From assembly GCA_964554795.1 (NCBI GenBank), contig CAZKQB010000008.1, forward strand, positions 1-64,000: 64,000 nucleotides of DNA, read 5' to 3'. This DNA is from SFHK01 sp964554795. Its GTDB lineage: Bacteria; Bacillota; Clostridia; Christensenellales; Aristaeellaceae. The position numbers and the translations under genes were made by a program. Below are positions 27,763 to 34,838 of the stretch, in pieces; the first letter of the stretch is position 1, and each line of letters opens with the position of its first letter. The notes below the pieces were generated by a model, which was given only the letters and a program-made list of their open reading frames with translations, had not been told where the DNA came from and did no database searches.

Positions 27763-29097
27763 ATGATCGAATTTCCCCGTCCCGTCGCTCGGCTGATTCG
27801 CACGCTTAACGAAGCGGGCTATGAGGCCTATGCCGTCGGCGGCTGCGTCCGCGATGCGCTGCTCGGCCGTCAGCCCAACGACTGGGACTTAACTACATCC
27901 GCCATGCCCGAGCAGATTAAGACCTGCTTTGTAAACCGCCGCGTCATCGAAACCGGCATCAAGCACGGCACCGTCACCGTACTGGACGGCGGCGTGCCCT
28001 ACGAAATCACTACCTACCGGCTGGATGGCAAGTATTCCGACCATCGCCGCCCCGACTCCGTGGAATTCGTCAGCGACCTGAAGGAGGATCTGCGTCGCCG
28101 CGACTTCACCGTCAATGCCATGGCCTGCCACCCGGAGACCGGCGTAGTTGACCTGTTCGGCGGACAGGAGGATTTGCGCGCGGGAATCATCCGCTGCGTG
28201 GGCGAACCGGAGCACCGCTTTACCGAGGACGCGCTGCGCATTCTGCGCGCACTGCGCTTCGCCTCTACCTACGATTTCACCATCGACCCCGCTACGGGAC
28301 GCGCGGCGCTGAAGCTCGCGCCGACACTTCAAAGCGTATCTCCGGAGCGCATTTTTGTAGAGCTCAAAAAGCTTCTGTGCGGGAAGGGTGCGAAGCGCGT
28401 GCTCGCCGAGTACGCAGACATTCTGTTTACGCTCTTCCCTGCCCTCGCACCAATGCGCAACTGCGCCCAGAGCAACCCGCACCACGCCTACGACGTGTGG
28501 ACGCACACGCTGATTGCCCTTGAAAACGCGCCCGACGACCCGGTCTACCGGCTTACAATGCTGTTTCATGATTCCGGCAAGCCCGCGGCTCACTCCGTCG
28601 GCGAGGACGGCTACGACCACTTTAAAGGACACCCCGCCATCAGCCATGACATTGCCGAGGCGGCGCTGCTTGCCATGAAGAGCGACCGCGCCACGATGAC
28701 CCGCGTGCTGGCGCTAATCGCCGAGCACGATCTGCGCATTCCAGCCGAACCCAAAAGCGTGCGCCGACAGATGGCGCGAATCGGCTCCGACCTGCTCGAA
28801 GCGCTGTTCCCCGTCTTCCGCGCCGACCTGCTTGCACAGAACCCGGCAAAAATCCCGGAGAAGCTGCAGGCAGAGGAAGCTCTGGAACGCGTTTTCCGCG
28901 AGGAGATCGAGCGAAATGCCTGCGTGAAGATCGGTGATCTCTCAGTAAATGGCCGCGACCTGATGGCGCTTGGTCTCGCCGGCCCCGACGTCGGCCGCAT
29001 GCTGAAGGCACTGCTGGATAAGGTCGTCTCAGAGGAGCTTCCCAACGAACGCGAAGCCCTGCTGAGCGCCTGTCAGGCACTGCGCTCCTATGTCTAA
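27763..29097 (+). CDS. cca: CCA tRNA nucleotidyltransferase
   Basis: 444 residues. The class II nucleotidyltransferase head shows GGCVRDALLGRQPNDWDLTTSA (GG...R and the DxD metal site), then RRDFTVNAMA and the RNA-binding helices EDALRILRALRFAS. A C-terminal HD domain has LFHDSGKP. It adds or repairs the 3' CCA of tRNAs. GGGAGG precedes the start. Convergent with the next gene, with 10 bases between the stops. Confidence 0.95.
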   Translation: MIEFPRPVARLIRTLNEAGYEAYAVGGCVRDALLGRQPNDWDLTTSAMPEQIKTCFVNRRVIETGIKHGTVTVLDGGVPYEITTYRLDGKYSDHRRPDSVEFVSDLKEDLRRRDFTVNAMACHPETGVVDLFGGQEDLRAGIIRCVGEPEHRFTEDALRILRALRFASTYDFTIDPATGRAALKLAPTLQSVSPERIFVELKKLLCGKGAKRVLAEYADILFTLFPALAPMRNCAQSNPHHAYDVWTHTLIALENAPDDPVYRLTMLFHDSGKPAAHSVGEDGYDHFKGHPAISHDIAEAALLAMKSDRATMTRVLALIAEHDLRIPAEPKSVRRQMARIGSDLLEALFPVFRADLLAQNPAKIPEKLQAEEALERVFREEIERNACVKIGDLSVNGRDLMALGLAGPDVGRMLKALLDKVVSEELPNEREALLSACQALRSYV

Positions 29098-29107
29098 AGC
29101 AAAGGAT

Positions 29108-30028
29108 CTACAGCCACAGAAGCAGCCGCTCCACCATATCGTCCAGCACCCGTGCGCCATTGGGTTCGTTATGAATCTCGTGGCGCATGCCCGGGTATGC
29201 CTGATGCTCCGTGCGCATAAAACCGAGGCTCTTCAGGTATTTTTCCCCCGCTCCTGCGCCCTTCTCGCCTGCAGCGCATGGGTCGCACGCGCCCACGGCT
29301 ATGAACACCGGTAGCCGACCATTCACGTTTTTCCAGCTTCGGCGGTCATACGCGCCGCGCATCAGCTCAAGCAGCGACAGGTAACCGTCCACCGTACCCG
29401 GAAACGCGCAGTGCGGGTCGGCCGCATAGGCCTTCACGCAGGTAGGGTCCGAGTTGATCCACGCATACTTCGAATTCTCGCCGCGAAAGGCCGATGCATA
29501 GCTTTTGAAGATCAGCTTTTCAGCGTTCCCGTCGCGATAGCGCCCGCCCCGCAGCCGCTGCTTAAGCTTCAGATACTGAATGCCCGCGCCCGCCACCGGA
29601 TTATGCGCCGGAAGCGCGCTAAGAATCACGCCGCTCAGCTCACTTCCATACCGCTTCAGATAGTTGAGCGCGCACAGCGAGCCCATGCTGTGGCCGTAAA
29701 GAAACATCTTCCTGCCCGGATACCGCTCTGACAGCATCTCTGCCGTTGTGCGCATATCCGTCAGCGTACCCTCTGCGCCCAGCTCGTAGGTATAGCCTAA
29801 ATCCTCCTCTGCGCGCACGCTGCGTCCATAGCCACGATGATCATTCATGATGCACGCAAAGCCCTTCTCGGCCCAGCGCCGCATCATCGGCAGATAGCGC
29901 TCCTTGTATTCGGATATGCCGTGCGCCATCAGAAGCGTGCCGCGCACCTCGCCCTCGGGCTCCACCACCAGAACGCTGATTTCAAGCCCGTCCGCCTTAG
30001 AGGAAAACGAAAACCATTCTTCTTTCAT
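29108..30028 (-). CDS. Alpha/beta hydrolase (lysophospholipase/monoacylglycerol-lipase type)
   Basis: Start at 30028 (MKEEWFSF) with AGGGG upstream. The 306-residue serine hydrolase has the nucleophile elbow GHSMG, the oxyanion region LMAHGISEYKERY, NDHRGYGRS, and a late acid and His (GACDPCA..., YPGMRHEIHNE). This layout is that of the Hydrolase_4 family acting on monoacylglycerols or lysophospholipids. No signal peptide. Its start faces the next gene with almost no space between. Confidence 0.9.
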   Translation of the reverse strand: MKEEWFSFSSKADGLEISVLVVEPEGEVRGTLLMAHGISEYKERYLPMMRRWAEKGFACIMNDHRGYGRSVRAEEDLGYTYELGAEGTLTDMRTTAEMLSERYPGRKMFLYGHSMGSLCALNYLKRYGSELSGVILSALPAHNPVAGAGIQYLKLKQRLRGGRYRDGNAEKLIFKSYASAFRGENSKYAWINSDPTCVKAYAADPHCAFPGTVDGYLSLLELMRGAYDRRSWKNVNGRLPVFIAVGACDPCAAGEKGAGAGEKYLKSLGFMRTEHQAYPGMRHEIHNEPNGARVLDDMVERLLLWL

Positions 30029-30054
30029 TGTCAGATACCCCTGAATTCCATACG

Positions 30055-30843
30055 ATGCTCTTGAAGGGAAGTGTTTTCTTGTTTGACCGCGAAATACCTG
30101 CCCGCATCCACGCACTGCCGGGAACAGTGTGCCTGTGGCTTGAAAGCCTGACGACCGGCGAAGCCGTTCGCGTGAACCCGGACATACCCGTCATTGCAGC
30201 CAGCGTCATCAAGCTTGCTGTGCTGCTTGAAGCCTTCCGCCGCTTCGACTGCGGCTCGCTTGACCCAAACGAGCCCTATGCCGTACGGCCGGAGGATAAG
30301 GTACCCTCCTGCGGGGCGCTTACCTATCTGCACGACGGAATCAACGTCACGCTGCGCGACCTTGCGACGCTGATGATCATACTAAGCGACAATACCGCCA
30401 CAAATATCCTCATCGACCGCCTTGGCATCGAGTGCGTCAATCACACATTGGACGCGTATGGCCTTGCAGGCATGCGCCTGCGCCGCAGAATGTTTGATTC
30501 CGAGGCTGCCGCGCGCGGGCTTCAGAACACTGTGACTGCCGAGAGCGTCGCCCGGTTCTTCCGCCTGCTGTATAGGGGCGATCTGGTTTCGAAAACCGCA
30601 TCTGAGGATATGCTACACATTCTGCTCGATCAGCGGCTGAACGGAAAAATTCCGTTTTTCCTGCATTCCGCAGGAATCCGTGTCGCACATAAAACCGGAG
30701 AGGACGACGGCATCACGCACGACGCGGGCATCATCCTTGCGAAGGAGCCGCTAATTGCGGTTTTTCTCTCCGCCGAAACCGACGTGCCCGCGTGTGAGCG
30801 CATGATTCAGGATGTCTGCCGCACGCTTATTCCAAAACGATAA
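30055..30843 (+). CDS. Class-A beta-lactamase-fold serine hydrolase
   Basis: About 262 residues from ATG 30055. A TTG at 30079 has a better ribosome site (GAAGGGAAG), and a TTG at 30028 is also possible. Active-site motifs are SVIK (Ser-x-x-Lys), SDN and KTG in the right order and spacing. The omega-loop region shows DSEAAARGLQN instead of the usual ExxLN, and there is no signal peptide, so I doubt it is a true secreted beta-lactamase. A cytosolic esterase or peptidase is likelier. The last 17 bases overlap the end of the convergent cupin gene. Confidence 0.82.
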   Translation: MLLKGSVFLFDREIPARIHALPGTVCLWLESLTTGEAVRVNPDIPVIAASVIKLAVLLEAFRRFDCGSLDPNEPYAVRPEDKVPSCGALTYLHDGINVTLRDLATLMIILSDNTATNILIDRLGIECVNHTLDAYGLAGMRLRRRMFDSEAAARGLQNTVTAESVARFFRLLYRGDLVSKTASEDMLHILLDQRLNGKIPFFLHSAGIRVAHKTGEDDGITHDAGIILAKEPLIAVFLSAETDVPACERMIQDVCRTLIPKR

Positions 30844-31168
30844 CGGCAATCATCACCAGATTTTCGCTGCCCGTGTTTTCCACACCGTGTCCATGGCCAG
30901 GGAAGGTGACCATGCTGTCGCCTGCCTGCACGTCGCAGAATTTCCCGTCGTCGCTTACGCGGCCGCTGCCCGCCACAAAGGCAAACATTTCCGTTTCACC
31001 CTCGTGCACGTGATAGCCGATGGAGCTGCCGGGACCAAGCGTGAGCCTTGCGAACAGGCGCACCTTACCCGGCCGCTCCTCAGACAGGCTCAAAACCTCT
31101 ACGTCGCCGTTGCCGCCGCGCATCTGGTGCTTGATGCTCGCGATCATGTCCTTCTGCTTATTGATCAT
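30827..31168 (-). CDS. Small cupin-domain protein
   Basis: Start at 31168 with GGAGG upstream. The 113-residue single cupin has the metal motif GYHVHEGETEMFAFVAG (HxH...E) and the second motif PGHGHGVENTG with His. Such proteins bind a divalent metal; the function is open (isomerase, dioxygenase or sensor). It is 19 bases downstream of the VOC gene and co-transcribed with it. Confidence 0.88.
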   Translation of the reverse strand: MINKQKDMIASIKHQMRGGNGDVEVLSLSEERPGKVRLFARLTLGPGSSIGYHVHEGETEMFAFVAGSGRVSDDGKFCDVQAGDSMVTFPGHGHGVENTGSENLVMIAVIVLE

Positions 31169-31187
31169 TCTGCCTTCCTCCGCTTCC

Positions 31188-31568
31188 TCAGATAACCTCA
31201 AACAATTCAATTCGCTCGCCGTCCGGGCCCTTGAAGAAGATGTTCTTCACGCCGCCATAAATCCAGTCGCAACGGTTGATTTCGTCATTCACGAACTCCA
31301 CACGGCGCGCCTTTAGCTTCTCAACGATTTCTTCAATGTTGTCTACATCCAGCGCAACATGATCAATGTTGCCCGCAGGCATACGCTCGATCTCCGGCTT
31401 TTCAATCAGCTCCAGCACACAGCTGCCTGCGCGCATGAACGTCAGATGCGAGCTTCCGTTCCGGAATTCGTCGGTCTTTTTAAAATCGAGCAGCTCCTCA
31501 TAAAAGCGTGCCGAGGTCTGTGCGTCGCGTACCTTCACACCGATGTGATGCAGTCCCTTAATTGCCAT
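31188..31568 (-). CDS. VOC-superfamily (glyoxalase I-like) protein
   Basis: 126 residues, two beta-alpha-beta-beta-beta repeats. It starts LHHIGVKVRD (metal-ligand His) and has CVLELIE, NIDHVALDVDN and FFKGPDGERIELFE, the usual second-half metal ligands. It could be a lactoylglutathione-lyase-type, epimerase or fosfomycin-resistance relative; the sequence does not decide. GGAGGG lies upstream and a promoter at 31595-31624. Confidence 0.88.
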   Translation of the reverse strand: MAIKGLHHIGVKVRDAQTSARFYEELLDFKKTDEFRNGSSHLTFMRAGSCVLELIEKPEIERMPAGNIDHVALDVDNIEEIVEKLKARRVEFVNDEINRCDWIYGGVKNIFFKGPDGERIELFEVI

Positions 31569-31594
31569 GGTTCATCCCTCCGTTATTTTTTCTT

Positions 31595-31624
31595 ATCATA
31601 CCACATTTTAACGTGAATCCGCAA
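31595..31624 (-). promoter_or_regulatory. Promoter of the VOC-cupin operon
   Basis: TTGCGG, an 18-base spacer and TATGAT on the minus strand, 27 bases before the start. Confidence 0.5.
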
Positions 31625-31750
31625 GCGCAAAAAGACAATTCCCATTATAATTACGACAATGGACGGCATCCTTGGAGCCGCACCCGCGCTGTTTTTCGTT
31701 TCCCAAATAACGTAGGGTATCCGATGCGGAACCCGAACGGAGGTATTTCC

Positions 31751-32506
31751 ATGAAGCACACGAATCTCAGGCAGTTTGTCATTACGTCGCTGTTCGTCGC
31801 ACTCACGCTCGTTCTTGGCTTTACGCCGCTGGGAATCATCTCTCTGAACTTTATCAACGTGACCATTTTGCATATTCCCGTGATCATCGGCACAATTCTG
31901 CTCGGTTGGCGCACGGGGCTTCTGCTTGGCTTCTTCTTTGGCCTGACCAGCACGCTGCGCGCCTTTGGCATTCCCCTGCCCGCGTCCGCGCTGGTTTCCA
32001 CATTGATGAGCGCGTCTCCGATTTACGTCATCCTCATGTCCATGCTTCCGCGTCTACTCGTGCCGGTAATCACGCATCTCACCTATCGGTTGCTTTCAAC
32101 CGCACGCACGCACCTGAACATGCCTGCTCTCTCAAATGTCGCCGATTCGCTGATCTTTGCCATCGCCTTTCCCGCGATGGTCATCGGGCTGTTTGCGCTA
32201 AAGCTTCTGCCGTTTGGTGCTGCTGCCGCGCTGTTTGTCCTGTTTGCAGTGTTTGAGCTCCTGTTTGCCGCACGCACCGACACCGCCGCGCTCACCATTT
32301 CGGCCGTCGCCGGAACGCTGACGAACACCATCTTCTACCTCGGCCTAATGCTGTTGTTCTACCATCTCACCGGGCTGGACACAGCTGCCATCATTGGCCT
32401 GATCACCGGTACCGGCATCATCGCCGGCGGTACGGAGGCTATTGCCGCAGCCGTACTCACCACCCCCGTCGTCCGCGCGCTGAAGCGCGTAAAAACAAAC
32501 GCATAA
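31751..32506 (+). CDS. ECF transporter S component, probably for pantothenate
   Basis: Start at 31751 (MKHTNLRQF) with GGAGG. The 251 residues have about six membrane segments and the pattern of ECF substrate-binding subunits (N-terminal FVITSLFVALTLVLG, then INVTILHIPVIIGTILLGWRTG). The next gene, 16 bases later, is pantothenate kinase coaX, so pantothenate or a CoA precursor is the likely vitamin (context inference). No EcfA or EcfT gene is here; a shared module elsewhere is expected. A TATAAT (31646-31651) and a hairpin close to the ribosome site lie upstream. Confidence 0.85.
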   Translation: MKHTNLRQFVITSLFVALTLVLGFTPLGIISLNFINVTILHIPVIIGTILLGWRTGLLLGFFFGLTSTLRAFGIPLPASALVSTLMSASPIYVILMSMLPRLLVPVITHLTYRLLSTARTHLNMPALSNVADSLIFAIAFPAMVIGLFALKLLPFGAAAALFVLFAVFELLFAARTDTAALTISAVAGTLTNTIFYLGLMLLFYHLTGLDTAAIIGLITGTGIIAGGTEAIAAAVLTTPVVRALKRVKTNA

Positions 32507-32522
32507 TGGGAGACGTTCAACC

Positions 32523-33287
32523 ATGATCCTGACAATGGACATCGGAAACACCAACGTAAAAACCGCGCTGTTTGACGGAGACAGCATGATCAGCTACTGG
32601 CGCGTTTCCACCAACCGCACCATGACCAGCGACGAATACGGCATGCTGCTGCTCAACCTATTCCACCATAAGGGGCTGGAACCGACGCTGGTAACCGGCA
32701 TCGTGATTTCCTCGGTCGTACCCACGATCAACTATACCATTGAGCACATGTGCCTGACGTATTTCGGCGTCACGCCCATGTTCATAATGCCCGGCATCAA
32801 AACCGGCATTCACATCAAATACGACAACCCGCGTGAGCTGGGCAGCGACCGCATTGCCAACGCCGTAGCCAGCTATGAGCTGTATGGCGGGCCGTGCATC
32901 TTCATCGACTTCGGCACGGCGACCAGCTTCGGCGTGGTCTCCGAGAAGGGTGAATTCCTCGGTGGCGCCATCTGTCCCGGACTGAAAGTCACCGCGGACG
33001 CGATTGTCGACCGCACGGCAAAGCTTCCGCGCTTCGAGCTGATCAAGCCGCCGTCGGTCATTGGTAAAAACACGGTTACCAACCTACAAAGCGGCATTCT
33101 GTACGGTCACATCGGCCTTGTGAAGTACCTGATCGGTCGCATGAAGGAGGAGCTTCAGCAGGACTGCCGCGTTATTGCCACCGGCGGTATGGCCGTGTTG
33201 ATCCGTGAGGATGCGCCGGAAATCGACGTTCTGGACGGCCTTCTGACGCTCAAGGGTCTTCGAATCATCTATCAGAAAAACCAATAA
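32523..33287 (+). CDS. coaX: Type III pantothenate kinase
   Basis: 254 residues with the ASKHA-fold phosphate motif MDIGNTNVKTALFDG at the N-terminus, then DNPRELGSDRIANAVA, IDFGTATSF and ATGGMA. Length and motifs are typical. It makes 4'-phosphopantothenate, the first step of CoA synthesis, and is insensitive to CoA feedback in this class. It follows the S component gene by 16 bases. Confidence 0.97.
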   Translation: MILTMDIGNTNVKTALFDGDSMISYWRVSTNRTMTSDEYGMLLLNLFHHKGLEPTLVTGIVISSVVPTINYTIEHMCLTYFGVTPMFIMPGIKTGIHIKYDNPRELGSDRIANAVASYELYGGPCIFIDFGTATSFGVVSEKGEFLGGAICPGLKVTADAIVDRTAKLPRFELIKPPSVIGKNTVTNLQSGILYGHIGLVKYLIGRMKEELQQDCRVIATGGMAVLIREDAPEIDVLDGLLTLKGLRIIYQKNQ

Positions 33288-33299
33288 GGCTTCTAATAT

Positions 33300-33330
33300 G
33301 CGTCGCGAGCCATATGTTCGCGACGCTTTT
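33300..33330 (+). terminator. Terminator after coaX
   Basis: A 9-bp stem (33300-33308 with 33318-33326) followed by TTTT. Confidence 0.8.
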
Positions 33331-33336
33331 GCATGC

Positions 33337-33364
33337 AAAAAGCTCCTTCCGAGGAAGGAGCTTT
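33337..33364 (-). terminator. Terminator after the zinc-ribbon gene
   Basis: On the minus strand a stem of 10 bp or more (33339-33348 with 33355-33364) is followed by a U-run at 33337-33342. It ends the transcript coming from the RNA and zinc-ribbon locus. Confidence 0.88.
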
Positions 33365-33381
33365 CGGGATCTATCTTATGA

Positions 33382-33663
33382 TTACTGACGCTTGGCCGCG
33401 TAGCACTCGCTGCAATAGATCGGACGGTCGGACTTCGGGATGAACGGCACGCGGGTGGGCTTGCCGCACTCAGCGCAGACAGTCTCATACATTTCACGCT
33501 CGCCGGTGCCGTTGTTACGGCTCGCCTTGCGGGCATCACGGCAGGCCTTGCAGCGGGTGGGCTCGTTCTGGAAGCCCTTCTCAGCGTAGAAAGCCTGTTC
33601 GCCGGCACTGAAAATGAATTCCTTGCCGCAGTCCTTGCATACCAGCGTCTTGTCCTCGTACAT
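33382..33663 (-). CDS. Small double zinc-ribbon protein (CxxC-x17-CxxC type)
   Basis: Start at 33663 (MYEDKTLV) with GGGGGT upstream. The 93 residues carry CKDCGKEF...CKAC and CAECGKPT...CSEC, two CxxC-x(about 17)-CxxC zinc ribbons. No enzymatic motif. Such proteins are widespread and unassigned. It lies directly downstream of the structured RNA candidate with no terminator in between, so it may share that transcript. Confidence 0.85.
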   Translation of the reverse strand: MYEDKTLVCKDCGKEFIFSAGEQAFYAEKGFQNEPTRCKACRDARKASRNNGTGEREMYETVCAECGKPTRVPFIPKSDRPIYCSECYAAKRQ

Positions 33664-33690
33664 GGAAAAATACCCCCACATTCGTAATCG

Positions 33691-33912
33691 GTCGTACGAA
33701 ATCCGGCTGACCTGGTCTTTGCCCCCACACTCGCCGGCCGGAGCTTTCGCTCATACGCCTTCGCGCCCCACTACTGACCCTCTCAGCATCGCCGTGCTGG
33801 CCGGACTTACTTCTAAGCCGCACCATGCTCACCGGGACTTTGCCCGGGTTACGTGGATCGTTTTGCCTGCGACTGGCCTCGACTTTCAACCACAGACCCG
33901 TTTTCGTACAAC
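33691..33912 (-). ncRNA. Structured non-coding RNA candidate, raiA-motif-like
   Basis: There is no ORF on the minus strand here, but the sequence is GC-rich and a consensus-like promoter ends just before it. The 5' end (33902-33912, GTTGTACGAAA) can pair over 11 positions, one of them G-U, with the 3' end (33691-33701, TTTCGTACGAC), closing a body of about 220 nt. Inner stems are visible, for example CCCGGGCAAAGTCCCGG. It directly follows comFC, the locus where the raiA-motif RNA of clostridia is usually found (near comFC/raiA). The family name rests on context, size and closed structure, not on a covariance search. Confidence 0.55.
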
Positions 33913-33919
33913 CTTTGCT

Positions 33920-33948
33920 ATTATACATGATGCGCTTCCGTTTTGCAA
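33920..33948 (-). promoter_or_regulatory. Promoter of the structured RNA
   Basis: TTGCAA and TATAAT 17 bases apart on the minus strand; the predicted start (about 33913) coincides with the closing stem. The comFC gene ends 144 bases upstream, so the RNA has its own promoter. The remaining space (33949-34091) is T-rich on the plus strand with nothing recognised. Confidence 0.8.
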
Positions 33949-34091
33949 GCGTTTTTTTACTCTTTTTTTACTGTACAGCCTAAATAATCTGTTTTTGTTG
34001 AATGATGTCAGCCTTTGGCCGAGAAATTCTGACAAGCTGTCAACGGAAGTCCACTCCGTTGCCCCAGGCGCTCGTCTTTTCACTTCTGTCC

Positions 34092-34838
34092 TCAAACCGT
34101 CCCGGCCCGGCCGCTTTCCCGCCGCTCGCTTCGCGCCAGTGTCAGCACGTAAACGCGCCCCGCTCCCGCCTCGACAAGCGCCTTACGGCACTGAGACACC
34201 GTCGTACCGGTCGTGCGCACATCGTCGATGAGCAGAACGGTTTCTCCGCGAAGCCCCTCCCGCGCACGAATCGCCTCGCCCAGCGCCTGCCTTCGCGCTT
34301 CGCCGCTTTGCTTCGCCTGCTGCCGCGTAAGCCGCGTACGCTGAAGCACATTTCGATACGGTATGCCGGCGCAGGCCGCAAACGCTTTTGCAAGTCGCGC
34401 TGCATGATCAATACCGCGCGCGTTCCGCCGGATCCAGTGCATTGGCACAGGCTGAACGAAATCACAGCGTGGGAATCCTGCCGCCCTGTATGCCCGCAGC
34501 ATCTCGTTCGCCATCCAGTTCTCCATACGGTATATACCTTGAAACTTAAACCGGCGAATCAGCTGATTGACCGGCGGCTCATACACATAGGCCGCCGCAG
34601 AGGAAAACGGCGCCGACCGCCGTGCGCCGCAGGCCTCGCAGCGTCCCGCGCCGCGAATCACGCCGCCGCAGGTCTCGCACAGTTCCTCTCGTACCAGCTG
34701 CGTCAGATACAGCGGCTTGAGCTTCGCATAACAGCCGGCGCACAGCCAATCCCTGTCGCTGCCAAGCTCGCTTCCACAGCCCTGACAGTTTGCCCTCGGC
34801 GCAAAGAGAAAATCCAGCGCCGCACGCAAGGGCTTCAT
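34092..34838 (-). CDS. comFC: ComF family protein (phosphoribosyltransferase-like)
   Basis: 248 residues. An N-terminal double zinc ribbon (CQGCGSEL...CAGC, CETCGG...CEAC) precedes a type I phosphoribosyltransferase fold with VLLIDDVRTTGTT, the PRPP-binding loop. ComFC takes part in handling incoming single-stranded DNA during competence; its biochemical role is not settled. It overlaps recD2 by 4 bases. Confidence 0.93.
   Translation of the reverse strand: MKPLRAALDFLFAPRANCQGCGSELGSDRDWLCAGCYAKLKPLYLTQLVREELCETCGGVIRGAGRCEACGARRSAPFSSAAAYVYEPPVNQLIRRFKFQGIYRMENWMANEMLRAYRAAGFPRCDFVQPVPMHWIRRNARGIDHAARLAKAFAACAGIPYRNVLQRTRLTRQQAKQSGEARRQALGEAIRAREGLRGETVLLIDDVRTTGTTVSQCRKALVEAGAGRVYVLTLARSERRESGRAGTV

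Noticed and set aside
30055..30843. Beta-lactamase conferring drug resistance
   Set aside because: The SxxK, SDN and KTG motifs are present, but there is no signal peptide and the omega-loop lacks the usual ExxLN.
31569..31750. Riboswitch before the ECF S component
   Set aside because: A GGGT/ACCC hairpin lies near the ribosome site, but no known THF, thiamine, FMN or preQ1 core is visible.
33691..33912. RNase P RNA, tmRNA or 6S RNA
   Set aside because: The conserved cores expected for RNase P RNA or the tmRNA ends are absent, and the position after comFC fits a raiA-type RNA better.
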